DNA from: Sphingobacterium thalpophilum
GTDB taxonomy: Bacteria; Bacteroidota; Bacteroidia; Chitinophagales; Chitinophagaceae
Assembly: GCA_945871875.1 (NCBI GenBank)
Contig: CAMBYC010000012.1
Location: forward strand, 1 to 38,457
Length of the DNA: 38,457 nucleotides
Direction: 5' to 3'
Part shown: positions 1-8,510 of the stretch, in pieces
How positions within the stretch are numbered: position 1 is the first letter of the stretch
Layout of the letters: each line of letters begins with the position of its first letter
Program-made: the position numbers and the translations under genes
Notes under the pieces: model-generated
Databases searched by the model: none
Seen by the model: the letters and a program-made list of their open reading frames with translations, nothing else
Told to the model about the DNA's origin: nothing

Positions 1-863
1 GCATTTGCATTTCCTTGTTGCCCCATAACACTATTATTGTCCCATTGTTGCAAACAAAATTTAATGGGAGTATTAGTTGTGTTTATAAGACTTGAAGTTG
101 CTCCACCTGAAGCACAATAAGCCACACATGCTTTCATTTTAAAAAAAGATGCTACAGCAATGGAGGCACTGCCTCCATTACTCTGACCTATGCAATACCT
201 TGGAATTGTTCGATTACTGTATCCTCTATTGTAAAAAGTATCGCTGATTGCTTTAATATTTGCAAAATCTAAATTGCTTGAACTATCTAGTGTTGAGTTG
301 TTCCATCGCAAAGAACCATCTCCATTTGTATCATTGTTTAAAGAGACTTCTTCTGCTTCAGTAAAAACTACTGCTAATCCTTCGGAGACTAAATCTTTTA
401 TTAATGCCGTATTTTCATAATTTTTTGCCCAATTGCTGGCAGAACCATTTGATCCATGAAAAAGATATACTATGCCTTTATGATTATTTGGAAAAAAATA
501 GTAAACATTTTTCAAAACCGACTTTCCTTTGATTTTTTCATAATTCAATTGATAGTTTATCGTTTTAAAATTTGCTGTAAGATTTATATTTTTTGCTGGC
601 ATTATAAACCATGAATGCCATTCGTTTTTGCCATTTAAAATTGATGAGTCAATAGTCCAATTGTTAAAGGTTTCATTTGCCAAACAATTTCTTGACCATA
701 TATGAACACTATCCCCAACTTTGTAAATACCAGAACCATAACCATTTAAAATGGAAACGTTGTAGTTTGTGATTGTTGTATTGGGAGAGGACTGATGTTT
801 ATTGCAACTGATGAGTTCAAAAGTTAGTAAAAAACAAAAAGCAATTTTTTCTAATAATTTCAC
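1..863 (-). CDS. Secreted alpha/beta-hydrolase lipoprotein, 3' end cut by window edge
   Basis: This minus-strand gene runs off the left edge, so about 287 N-terminal codons are visible. I read it from a GTG at 863; no ATG is available in frame before an upstream stop, and GTG at 887 is the main alternative. The start gives MKLLEKIAFCFLLTFELISC, a lipoprotein-type signal with Cys20 as probable lipid anchor. Residues about 30-95 (GYGSGIYKVGD, then MPAKNINLTANF) resemble a divergent InlB B-repeat domain. The rest looks like an alpha/beta-hydrolase: an oxyanion-type strand with FHGSNGS and a nucleophile elbow GQSNGG with Ser228. The Asp and His of a triad would lie beyond the edge. It resembles secreted esterases and PHB-depolymerase-like enzymes; the substrate is unknown. 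It is divergent from the next gene. Confidence 0.72.
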   Translation of the reverse strand, partial: MKLLEKIAFCFLLTFELISCNKHQSSPNTTITNYNVSILNGYGSGIYKVGDSVHIWSRNCLANETFNNWTIDSSILNGKNEWHSWFIMPAKNINLTANFKTINYQLNYEKIKGKSVLKNVYYFFPNNHKGIVYLFHGSNGSASNWAKNYENTALIKDLVSEGLAVVFTEAEEVSLNNDTNGDGSLRWNNSTLDSSSNLDFANIKAISDTFYNRGYSNRTIPRYCIGQSNGGSASIAVASFFKMKACVAYCASGGATSSLINTTNTPIKFCLQQWDNNSVMGQQGNAN

Positions 864-1360
864 AGAATTAATTTTATCATTCAACACGTAAATTACTTGA
901 TTATAGATTAGGAACTAATTTAAAAAGTAGATTAAATAATAAATCGTTTAAGGATTTTGCATTAGACCTAGTAATTTATCATATTAATTATTGGACAAAC
1001 CGGTTTTTGAAAAATATATTCATTGTAATAAATCTTCTATGTAGTTTTCTTATTTTCTGAAATAATCTATCAAATAAAATCAAGTTAATGATAATCTTTC
1101 TTTAAAGTTTTATTTCCATCTCATTACATCATATCTTTCAAATTTAATCTATTATGGGGAAGCTAATTCTTTACCAATCCTATATTTTATGCCATCTTTG
1201 ATTTATTAAAAAAAAATCTAACTTTTATGCTTGTGGCATTTGTAATTTTATATTAAGATTAGAAAATAGAGGATCAACTTAATCACAGATTTATTAGAAA
1301 TTTTAAGTTTAAGTAATTTTTTTTTAGTTTATCTGTTATACAATACTTTAACATGCAATT
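864..1360. other. Divergent intergenic region, no gene seen
   Basis: This AT-rich stretch separates two divergent secreted hydrolases and should hold both promoters. The only ordered element I see is a perfect 10-bp palindrome AAACCGGTTT at 997-1006. It shares CCGG with the operators upstream of the SusC gene at 3172, but its spacing differs, so I do not call it an operator. I could not identify a convincing TAnnTTTG element. Confidence 0.5.
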
Positions 1361-2578
1361 ATGAGAAGTTTTTTTATTATTCCATTATGTTTGATACAAT
1401 TTGTCATAAATGCTCAATCTCACAAATCCAATTTTTATTTCCCGCCGGAGGGTAAATGGGAAACTAAATTGCCTGCAACCTTTGGTATAGATAGTAATGT
1501 TATCAAAGAAGCTATCAATTTTGCTATAAACAATGAAAGTAAAATGCCTCGAGATCAGGAACTCTCACAAGCCCTGAGTTTTGGCAAAGAGCCATTTAGC
1601 AATGGCGTTGGCCCCTTCGCTGAAAGAGGAAATCCTTCAGGAATAGTTATTTATAAGGGTTATATTATTGCCAGTTGGGGGGATATTGCAAGGGTTGACC
1701 AAACCCATAGTGTTACAAAAAGTTTTCTTTCTACTGTAGTTGGTTTGGCTGTTGATAAGGGTTTGATTAGAAATATTAATGATCAAGTTTTTCCGATGTT
1801 GCCACCGGTAGAAATTTACGACAATACACCATATCGAAAACCTGAGGATATGGGTAAAGCTCAGTTTATCCATCCATTTAATACACCCCACAATCGGAAA
1901 ATAAGTTGGGATCATTTGCTTAGGCAAACCAGTGATTTTGAAGGTACACTTTGGGGAAAGCCAGATTGGGCTGATCGTCCGGGAGAAAAATTGATGGAAG
2001 CTTATTCAAGAAATAGGAGTGAACCCGGAAGCACTTGGAAGTACAATGACACAAGAGTAAACGCATTGGCATTGGCCGTAACTTTAATTTGGCATAAACC
2101 ATTGCCCTCAGTTTTGAGAGAAATGATAATGCAGCAAATTGGGGCTAGTAACACTTGGTATTGGTCTGGTTATAGAAATTCATGGATCATATTAGATGGC
2201 AATTTGGTACAATCGGTTAGCGGCGGTGGTCATTTTGGCGGTGGATTGTTTATTAGTACTTTGGACATGGCTCGGTTTGGCTTATTGACATACCACAAAG
2301 GAAATTGGAATGGAAAACAATTGTTGTCGGAAAATTGGTTTGATTTAGCCACAACACCAACAAAAGCGAATACAGGTTATGGGTTTATGAATTATTTTCT
2401 CAATACAAATAAAAAATTATTACCATCTGCCCCTGAAGAAGCTTTTGTACATATTGGAAATGGAACCAATATAATATATATAGATCGTAAAAATGAGTTG
2501 ATTGCTGTAGTAAGATGGATAGATAATGGGGCTTTGGATGGATTTGTGTCGAAAATAATTAAGGCAATTGGTAAGTAA
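1361..2578 (+). CDS. Secreted serine hydrolase, beta-lactamase/NylB-like fold
   Basis: This is a 405-residue exported enzyme of the class C beta-lactamase/penicillin-binding-protein superfamily. An N-terminal signal (MRSFFIIPLCLIQFVINAQS) points to the periplasm or exterior. The catalytic SxxK is Ser117-Val-Thr-Lys120 in HSVTKSF. The second motif is Tyr228-Asn-Asp in KYNDTRVN, in the form common in 6-aminohexanoate-dimer hydrolase and EstB-like esterases rather than true beta-lactamases. HIGNGTN near the C-terminus fits the HxG motif. The start at 1361 is fixed because an ATG just upstream is closed at once by a stop. It stands alone on its strand before the first SusC gene. A role in ester or amide hydrolysis is likely; the substrate is unknown. 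Confidence 0.85.
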   Translation: MRSFFIIPLCLIQFVINAQSHKSNFYFPPEGKWETKLPATFGIDSNVIKEAINFAINNESKMPRDQELSQALSFGKEPFSNGVGPFAERGNPSGIVIYKGYIIASWGDIARVDQTHSVTKSFLSTVVGLAVDKGLIRNINDQVFPMLPPVEIYDNTPYRKPEDMGKAQFIHPFNTPHNRKISWDHLLRQTSDFEGTLWGKPDWADRPGEKLMEAYSRNRSEPGSTWKYNDTRVNALALAVTLIWHKPLPSVLREMIMQQIGASNTWYWSGYRNSWIILDGNLVQSVSGGGHFGGGLFISTLDMARFGLLTYHKGNWNGKQLLSENWFDLATTPTKANTGYGFMNYFLNTNKKLLPSAPEEAFVHIGNGTNIIYIDRKNELIAVVRWIDNGALDGFVSKIIKAIGK

Positions 2579-2823
2579 TTGGATTTGTGATAGTTTATGA
2601 ATTTGAATAAAATTCAGAAAATCGAAATCATAACTTAGGGTTTAAAAAATATAAATAAATTTATTATTGTAAAGTAAAAAGAATCAACTTCAAGTTGTTG
2701 AACAATTTCTGATAATTAAATTTATTTGTTATTTAAATTTTTAGTTGATTAAGTTCATAATGTGGTAAATCAATCAGTTACACATTTATTTATTTGGAAT
2801 AATTTAAAAAAAAATCGGTAAAA

Positions 2824-2851
2824 CCGGTAACGTTTCCGGTAACGTTTTCGG
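2824..2851. promoter_or_regulatory. Two overlapping LacI-type operators
   Basis: CCGGTAACGTTTCCGG (2824-2839) is a 16-bp, CG-centred near-perfect palindrome: half-sites CCGGTAAC and CCGGAAAC differ at one base. A second, CCGGTAACGTTTTCGG (2836-2851), shares four bases with it, so the centres are 12 bp apart, about one helical turn. A/T-flanked palindromes with a central CG are typical of LacI-family targets. The half-site differs from the TTAATCGATTAA sites near 8.4 and 11.8 kb, so another regulator, not in this window, is more likely to act here. Confidence 0.6.
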
Positions 2852-3110
2852 TGATATAAAAATTTAATATAAACAAGTTATTAGCTGATATTTTAGAAAA
2901 AATTCAATAAAGTATTATATTTTTTAGATAAAATAATCTAAAATTAAAATTGCATCTTAAGTATAATAGTATTAATATTATGTTAATAAAACTTTTTAGG
3001 TTAATACTGACTATCAACGATTTTGTATTTTAACGTAATTGCCATATTGTTTTTTGATTTTTAAAATTGTGGCTTCGTTAATTGCATTTTTTTTAGAGGA
3101 TATTAGCATA

Positions 3111-3127
3111 AAAAGTTATTAACTTTT
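3111..3127. promoter_or_regulatory. 17-bp perfect palindrome upstream of SusC 1
   Basis: AAAAGTTA-T-TAACTTTT is an 8-bp perfect inverted repeat around one central base, 45 bp before the SusC start. It could be a regulator site or a leader hairpin. In such AT-rich DNA it could also arise by chance. Confidence 0.3.
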
Positions 3128-3171
3128 ACAACTAGGGTTAAAACTTCCCCAAAACTGCAATTTTTTTATTT

Positions 3172-6100
3172 ATGAGGAATTTACGAAGCTTGCTAATGGT
3201 GCTCCCATTGATAATGATGGTTGGGATTGCATCAGCACAAAAAAAAGATATTACCGGAAAGGTAATTGACCAAACAACCGGAAAGCCTATGGCCGGAGTA
3301 TCTATTATTTCAGATAAGAAAAAAGTTTTGACTGTAACAGATGAAATGGGAAACTATACGTTCAAGCCATCATCTGCTATAAAATCACTAAGTTTTTCTT
3401 CAATTGGTTATGCTACACAATTTGTAATCATAACTCAAGCTAGTTCTTACAATGTTTCATTGGTTCCTGAAGCAACAGCACAGGCTGAAGTTGTAGTTAT
3501 AGGATATGGTACACAGAAAAAATCTAGTTTAACTGGTGCTGTAGCCAAGTATAAAAATGAAAGATTAGATGAAGCTCCTGTTTCTAGATTAGATCAAGCA
3601 TTACAAGGTAGAATTGCTGGAGTTGTTGTTCAAAATACTTCATCTGAAGCTGGTGCAGATGCTAAAATCAATATCAGAGGTATTAGTTCTATCAATGCTG
3701 GTGCTAGTCCTTTGGTAGTAGTAGATGGACAGCCAGTACCTGATGGCTTGGCATTTATCAATACTGGTGATGTAGAATCTGTAGAAGTATTGAAAGATGC
3801 GGCATCTGCTGCAATTTATGGTTCAAGAGGAGCAAGTGGTGTAATTTTGATTACAACTAAAAAAGGGGTTGCTGATAAACCAAAATACGTTTTTAAATAT
3901 TCTGTTGGACAAAAAGAAGCATACAAGTTGTATGATGTAATGACAGGTTCTGATTATACAAGAATGTTGTACAATGAAATGTCATTGCGTAAAAAGGATC
4001 CGTCTGTAGATCAAACTACAAATACAGTTACAGATGGGGATAAAGCATCTTATGTTATTGAAAACTTGTTATTGGGTGGTCAATCTACCGATTGGCAAGC
4101 AGAGTCAATGAGAAAAGGTATCTTTCAAAATATTCAGTTGAATGTTTCTGGAGGTAAAAAAGATGTACGTTACTTTATATCTGGTGGATACCAGAATGAT
4201 GAAGGAATGATGTTTAAAAGCAATTATGAGAAGTTTAACGTAAGAGCAAAAGTTGATATGGACCTAAGCAAGAGGGTTAAATTAACTTTTAATATCAACC
4301 CTTCTATTTCAAACAAAAAAACACCTTCAGAAAACTACACCAATTTCTGGAGATTCCCACGTTGGTTGCCACTTTACCACAATGCAGCAACTGCAGCTTT
4401 AGTAAATACCAATCCTCAGTATGCAAATATTAGACCTGGTTCTTATGCACATCCAAGGCATTTTTCAGGAGTGCCTTATTCTGGAGTCATGCCTGATGGC
4501 TCATTATGGAGTTCTGGTGCTGGTGTAGTTAGCCCAAGTGGATCTGCACAGCAAAATCCAAAATCATCAGTAGTAAGAAATGATATTGATGTAAATGAAT
4601 ATCGTGTGCAATCTTCAGGAGAGTTAACCGTAAATTTATTGCCAGGGTTAAATTTCAAAACTTTAGCCAGTTCTTACGTTAATTATAACATTGGTTTGGA
4701 CTTTTCTGAGAGAAATTCAAGTGCAGATGGTGCTAACAACATTGGTATTTATTCTAGTAAAACTTTTATTGATTTGCTTTCTGAAAACACACTGAATTAT
4801 TCAAAAAGTATCAGAAACCATGATTTAAGTGTTTTAGGTGGTTTTACTTCTCAAACTACTAAAATATCAAACTCTCGAACCACAGGTATAGATTATCCAA
4901 GTGATAAAATACGAACTTTAAATAGTGCCGCACAAATTGATAAAAATGGTACTTTTGGAACAAAAAACCAAATTGGATTGATTTCTTATCTTGGTCGTAT
5001 CAACTACGGATATGGTGATAAATATTTGGTTTCAGCTAGTTTCCGTGCTGATGGAAGTTCTTACTTTGGACCTGGAAAAAAATGGGGCACTTTCCCTTCT
5101 ATTTCAGGTGGATGGGTAGTAAGTAAAGAAAAATTCATGAGCAAAATCAATTGGTTGAGCAACCTTAAATTTAGAGGTAGTTATGGTGTTTCTGGAAACA
5201 ATAGAATTACTGATTTTGCATTCTTAGATTTATTGTATGGAGCTAATTATCCTTTGGGTGCAGGAACTGGTGTTTCTTATCCGGGTTTAGTTGGTTCTCA
5301 AGCATTTCTTTCTAACCCTAATATTACTTGGGAAAGTACATTTCAAACCAATCTAGGTGTAGATCTTGCTTTGTTTAAGAATAAATTAAGCGTTTCTTTA
5401 GATATGTACCAATCTAAAACAGATAAACTATTATTGCAACAGTCTGCAATGGCATTTACTGGTGTTCCTCAATTTTGGAACAACTTAGGTAGTTTAGAGA
5501 ATAAAGGATTTGAATTGGAAGTAAGTACAAAGAACATTCAAAAGAAGAACTTCAAATGGTCTACAAGTGCAAACTTGTCTCAAAATGTTAACAAGATTCT
5601 TGAATTGGGCACAGAAGCATATTTGTTAAACCAAGGAGAGCGTACTGAAGTTTATAGAAACAAGGTTGGAGATCCTTTGGTTGTATATTATGGCTTCAAA
5701 ACTGATGGTGTTTGGTTGTCTCAAGATCAAATTAGTACATCTGGTTTAACAAGTGTATTGAGCAACGTATTGGTTCCTGGTGGATTGAAAATTGTTGATG
5801 TAAATGGTGATAAAGTAATTGACAACAATGATAGAACAAACCTAGGTAGCCCTTATCCTAAATTTACTTGGGGTTTAACAAACAACATAAGTTACAAAGC
5901 TTTTGACTTAAGTTTTACTTTCCAAGGTGTTGAAGGTGGAAAATTAATCAATGGTGACCCTAACTACAATGAATCAAGAAGAACTATTACTATTTATAAT
6001 AAAGATAGATGGGTAAGTCCGTTGTTTCCTGGAGACGGAAAAACTCCTTTTTCTACATTGGGATACAATTGGATGTTGACAGATTATGTAATAGAAGATG

Positions 6101-6360
6101 CATCTTATTTATCACTTAGAGAAGTTAATTTTGGATATACTTTACCATCTTCTATTGTTAAGCAAACAAAATTAAATGGATTGCGCTTTTATGTATCAAC
6201 GCAAAATATCTATTTTAAAACTGCAAAATCTTATAGGGCATTAAATCCAGAAGGTAGATTTAGTAATGGACCATACTCATCAGTGTTGATTGATGGTTAC
6301 CAACGTGGTTCTTTCCCAATTCCAAAGACAATTTTAATAGGTATTGACATTAATTTTTAA
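3172..6360 (+). CDS. SusC/RagA-family TonB-dependent outer-membrane transporter (pair 1)
   Basis: This is a 1062-residue SusC-type nutrient importer of the outer membrane, powered by TonB/ExbBD. A signal peptide ends at about residue 23 (GIASAQ). Residues about 25-105 form a carboxypeptidase-regulatory-like beta-sandwich (DITGKVIDQTTGKPMAGVSI). The plug follows, entered through EVVVIGYGTQKKSSLTGAV and containing the conserved INIRGISSINAG and VDGQPV segments. The remainder is the beta-barrel and ends in Phe (IGIDINF), as usual for barrel insertion. A SusD partner follows after 22 bp, which defines a SusCD transport unit. Codons end mostly in A or T, unlike the more C/G-ending second SusC. The ligand cannot be read from sequence; neighbouring genes suggest a sugar acid or an oligosaccharide containing one. 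Confidence 0.95.
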   Translation: MRNLRSLLMVLPLIMMVGIASAQKKDITGKVIDQTTGKPMAGVSIISDKKKVLTVTDEMGNYTFKPSSAIKSLSFSSIGYATQFVIITQASSYNVSLVPEATAQAEVVVIGYGTQKKSSLTGAVAKYKNERLDEAPVSRLDQALQGRIAGVVVQNTSSEAGADAKINIRGISSINAGASPLVVVDGQPVPDGLAFINTGDVESVEVLKDAASAAIYGSRGASGVILITTKKGVADKPKYVFKYSVGQKEAYKLYDVMTGSDYTRMLYNEMSLRKKDPSVDQTTNTVTDGDKASYVIENLLLGGQSTDWQAESMRKGIFQNIQLNVSGGKKDVRYFISGGYQNDEGMMFKSNYEKFNVRAKVDMDLSKRVKLTFNINPSISNKKTPSENYTNFWRFPRWLPLYHNAATAALVNTNPQYANIRPGSYAHPRHFSGVPYSGVMPDGSLWSSGAGVVSPSGSAQQNPKSSVVRNDIDVNEYRVQSSGELTVNLLPGLNFKTLASSYVNYNIGLDFSERNSSADGANNIGIYSSKTFIDLLSENTLNYSKSIRNHDLSVLGGFTSQTTKISNSRTTGIDYPSDKIRTLNSAAQIDKNGTFGTKNQIGLISYLGRINYGYGDKYLVSASFRADGSSYFGPGKKWGTFPSISGGWVVSKEKFMSKINWLSNLKFRGSYGVSGNNRITDFAFLDLLYGANYPLGAGTGVSYPGLVGSQAFLSNPNITWESTFQTNLGVDLALFKNKLSVSLDMYQSKTDKLLLQQSAMAFTGVPQFWNNLGSLENKGFELEVSTKNIQKKNFKWSTSANLSQNVNKILELGTEAYLLNQGERTEVYRNKVGDPLVVYYGFKTDGVWLSQDQISTSGLTSVLSNVLVPGGLKIVDVNGDKVIDNNDRTNLGSPYPKFTWGLTNNISYKAFDLSFTFQGVEGGKLINGDPNYNESRRTITIYNKDRWVSPLFPGDGKTPFSTLGYNWMLTDYVIEDASYLSLREVNFGYTLPSSIVKQTKLNGLRFYVSTQNIYFKTAKSYRALNPEGRFSNGPYSSVLIDGYQRGSFPIPKTILIGIDINF

Positions 6361-6382
6361 TAAAAAAACCTAAAAAAAAACA

Positions 6383-7924
6383 ATGAAAAAAATATTAAAC
6401 CTTTTGATTGCAGTACCATTTTTTATGGTATCATGCACTAAGAATATAGAGTTGAATCCTCAGTCAAATGTAACAATCAACAATTATTATCAAAGTGCTG
6501 CAGAATTGCAAACTGCTTTAACAGGTTGTTATAACGGGTTAAGGGCACCGCTAAATGAAGAATGGAAAATGACAGAACTTCGAAGCGATAATGCGATCAT
6601 GGGTAGCCCTGCTAGTAAATCTGTGCCAAACCGCGATTTGAGTGATTTGGATATGTTTATTCCGAACATATCACACCAAGGGATTTACAATTATTGGATT
6701 TCGAATTATTTCAATATCAGAAATACAAATATAGTATTAAACGCTCTTGGAGTTAATTACAAAGAAGTGACCGGTACATTATCATCTGATTCTGCTACTA
6801 TTGTAATAGCTGCAGCAGATAAAAGGGCTATTGCTGCTGAAGCTTGTTTCATTAGAGCCTATCATTATTTTAACCTTGTTCGTTTGTTCGGTGGTGTATT
6901 TTTAGTACATGAGCCATTGTCGCCTTTTGATGCAACTTCTTTTAATAGGGTTGCTGTTAATGATATATATAAATTGATTATTGCTGATTTACAATTTGCA
7001 GCTGCTAATGGTGCAACTTTACCTTATGCAAGCATTCCTACTACCATTTTGGGTAAAGTAAATGCTTGGACTGCAAAGGCATTATTGGCAAAGGTTTTTT
7101 TAACATTAGATAGAAAAGCTGATGCAATTCCATTATTGAATGACATTATTGCCAATAGCGGATATGGATTATTGCCTAATTATTCTGATGTTTTTGCAAT
7201 AAACAATGAAGTGAATAAAGAAATCATGTTTGCAATTCGTTACAAAGCGGGTGGAATAGGATTGGGCTCACCTTTCCCTAACAATTTCGCTCCACAATTG
7301 AGTGGTTCTGCAATTATTAATGGTGATGGAGATGGTTTAAATACCCCAACATCAGAAGTTAATTTATTGTATGCTGCAACAGATTTAAGAAAACCTACCA
7401 ATATTGGTTCTTATAGCACATCTTTGGTTTTATATCCTAAAAAGCACGTTTCTCCAGTTTCAATAGTGAAAGATGGAGAAAACGACTGGATCGTAATTCG
7501 TTATGCTGATGTGTTATTGATGTTGGCTGAAGCACAAGGTAATACAGCTTCTAGTTTGGCTTTAATCAACCAAACCCGCGTAAGAGCAGGATTAACACCA
7601 TTGCTTTCAACTGATGTAGCTACAACTGCAAATTTTGAAAAAGAATTGGTTAAAGAGCGTCGTTTGGAGTTTGCTTTTGAAAATGTTCGTTGGTATGATA
7701 TCTTGCGTTTCAACAAAACAATGACAACCCAAGGTGCCGTTGCTGTTATTCAAGCACATTTCAGTTCCATTTATTCTGCTCATTATGGTAAATATCCTTC
7801 ACCAAGATCTACTTTGGTTCAGTTACAGGCTTTTATAAATGAAAATAAATTGTTGTTGCCTATTCCACAACGTGAAATTGACAACAATACAAACTTGGTT
7901 ATTCCTCAGAATCCTGGGTACTAA
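6383..7924 (+). CDS. SusD/RagB-family substrate-binding lipoprotein (pair 1)
   Basis: This is a 513-residue surface lipoprotein that should cap the upstream SusC barrel and capture ligand. The signal ends at the lipobox FFMVSC (Cys18). Early residues (QSAAELQTALTGCYNGLRAP) are typical of the SusD N-terminal helices. AEACFIRAYHYFNLVRLFGG is the conserved tetratricopeptide-like core. C-terminal RYADVLLMLAEAQ and KERRLEFAFENVRWYDILRF are the SusD/RagB C-terminal signature. It starts 22 bp after SusC and is followed by a strong terminator, so the pair appears to be a two-gene operon. Confidence 0.94.
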   Translation: MKKILNLLIAVPFFMVSCTKNIELNPQSNVTINNYYQSAAELQTALTGCYNGLRAPLNEEWKMTELRSDNAIMGSPASKSVPNRDLSDLDMFIPNISHQGIYNYWISNYFNIRNTNIVLNALGVNYKEVTGTLSSDSATIVIAAADKRAIAAEACFIRAYHYFNLVRLFGGVFLVHEPLSPFDATSFNRVAVNDIYKLIIADLQFAAANGATLPYASIPTTILGKVNAWTAKALLAKVFLTLDRKADAIPLLNDIIANSGYGLLPNYSDVFAINNEVNKEIMFAIRYKAGGIGLGSPFPNNFAPQLSGSAIINGDGDGLNTPTSEVNLLYAATDLRKPTNIGSYSTSLVLYPKKHVSPVSIVKDGENDWIVIRYADVLLMLAEAQGNTASSLALINQTRVRAGLTPLLSTDVATTANFEKELVKERRLEFAFENVRWYDILRFNKTMTTQGAVAVIQAHFSSIYSAHYGKYPSPRSTLVQLQAFINENKLLLPIPQREIDNNTNLVIPQNPGY

Positions 7925-7947
7925 GCAATAGCTTAAGACAAAATATA

Positions 7948-7998
7948 ACTCCAATCAATCGCTTTGTTTTATCAATGCGGTTGATTGGAGTTTTTTTT
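7948..7998 (+). terminator. Rho-independent terminator after SusD 1
   Basis: Arms 7948-7962 and 7977-7991 pair over 15 bp with one G-T wobble (ACTCCAATCAATCGC against GCGGTTGATTGGAGT). The loop is 14 nt and a run of T follows directly to 7998. It starts 23 bp after the SusD stop. Confidence 0.88.
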
Positions 7999-8044
7999 GT
8001 ATAAATTTTGTATTGATTGAATTTGGTTTGGATTAAACAAAAAT

Positions 8045-8160
8045 TTCGCATTAGGTAAATTGAAAAGTGTTTTTTAATAGCCCCTAGTTTTAGCTAGTGG
8101 TTTTATGGGTATTTTGAAATGGCTTTAGCCATAAAATTTGCTTTTTTCTTGTAATGTGTA
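8045..8160 (+). repeat. MITE-like repeat, copy A
   Basis: This is a copy of about 116 bp of a dispersed element also seen at 8180-8292 (inverted), 22383-22500 (direct) and, decayed, near 11334-11445. It begins TTCGCATTAGG and ends GTAATGTGTA, remnants of terminal inverted repeats. Inside are an imperfect hairpin (CCCCTAG with CTAGTGG) and the shared block TTTTGAAATGGCTTTAGCCA. It matches copy C over its length by eye. No transposase is encoded. Confidence 0.7.
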
Positions 8161-8179
8161 AAATGGGTTAAACATAAAT

Positions 8180-8292
8180 TACGCATCAGAAGTAAAACGT
8201 AAATTTTGTGGCTAAAGCTATTTCAAAGAGAATCTTATATCCCCCCAGCTAAAGCTGGGGGCAATTCAATAGTTTCATTTATAGTAATGTGT
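8180..8292 (-). repeat. MITE-like repeat, copy B, inverted
   Basis: This is the same element in reverse orientation, 19 bp after copy A. Reading the plus strand it starts TACGCATCAGAA, passes TTTTGTGGCTAAAGCTATTT, then the hairpin CCCCCAGCT-AA-AGCTGGGGG (9-bp perfect stem), and ends TAGTAATGTG. Relative to copy C the fifth stem pair is C-G instead of T-A, a compensatory change. Confidence 0.7.
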
Positions 8293-8437
8293 TTATCAAG
8301 AAAATTCATCCAAAATTCACTAAATGTTTTGCAATGAAAAGTCATTTTAGAAGTAGAATACGGAACATGAATTTATAATCAACTTTATAATTCTTCCAAC
8401 TTCCAACTCACAACTTACTATTTCGAAATAAATTTTG

Positions 8438-8451
8438 GTTAATCGATTAAC
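8438..8451. promoter_or_regulatory. LacI-type operator, dgoD upstream site 1
   Basis: GTTAATCGATTAAC is a 14-bp perfect palindrome with central CG. The core TTAATCGATTAA recurs exactly at 11766-11777 and 11870-11881, before the second dehydratase. The LacI-family gene at 10087, between the two targets, is the natural candidate to bind it. Confidence 0.75.
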
Positions 8452-8465
8452 TTACATAAATTAGC

Positions 8466-8478
8466 TTAAACGATTAAC
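8466..8478. promoter_or_regulatory. LacI-type operator, dgoD upstream site 2 (imperfect)
   Basis: TTAAACGATTAAC matches the TTAATCGATTAA core with one change. Its centre is 27 bp from that of the perfect site at 8438-8451. It abuts the putative -7 element, so occupancy should block RNA polymerase. Confidence 0.6.
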
Positions 8479-8486
8479 TAAATTTG
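8479..8486 (+). promoter_or_regulatory. Putative Bacteroidota -7 promoter element for dgoD
   Basis: TAAATTTG fits the TAnnTTTG consensus of primary-sigma promoters in Bacteroidota and lies 24 bp before the dgoD start. I do not see a clear -33 TTTG at normal spacing, so the assignment rests on this element and on its position next to the operator. Confidence 0.45.
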
Positions 8487-8510
8487 CATTAAATATCTAA
8501 AATTAAGGTT

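Larger units (their letters stand above)
2579..3171. other. Long leader and control region upstream of SusC pair 1
   Basis: This is a 593-base, very AT-rich gap with no coding potential that I can see. It contains the double CCGGTAAC operator (2824-2851) and a 17-bp palindrome (3111-3127), both listed separately. The operator lies more than 300 bp before the SusC start, so the transcript may have a long leader, or the promoter may be well upstream of the gene. Confidence 0.5.

Noticed and set aside
997-1006. AAACCGGTTT as another CCGGTAAC-type operator
   Set aside because: It is symmetric but lacks the AACGTT centre and the spacing of the sites at 2824-2851.
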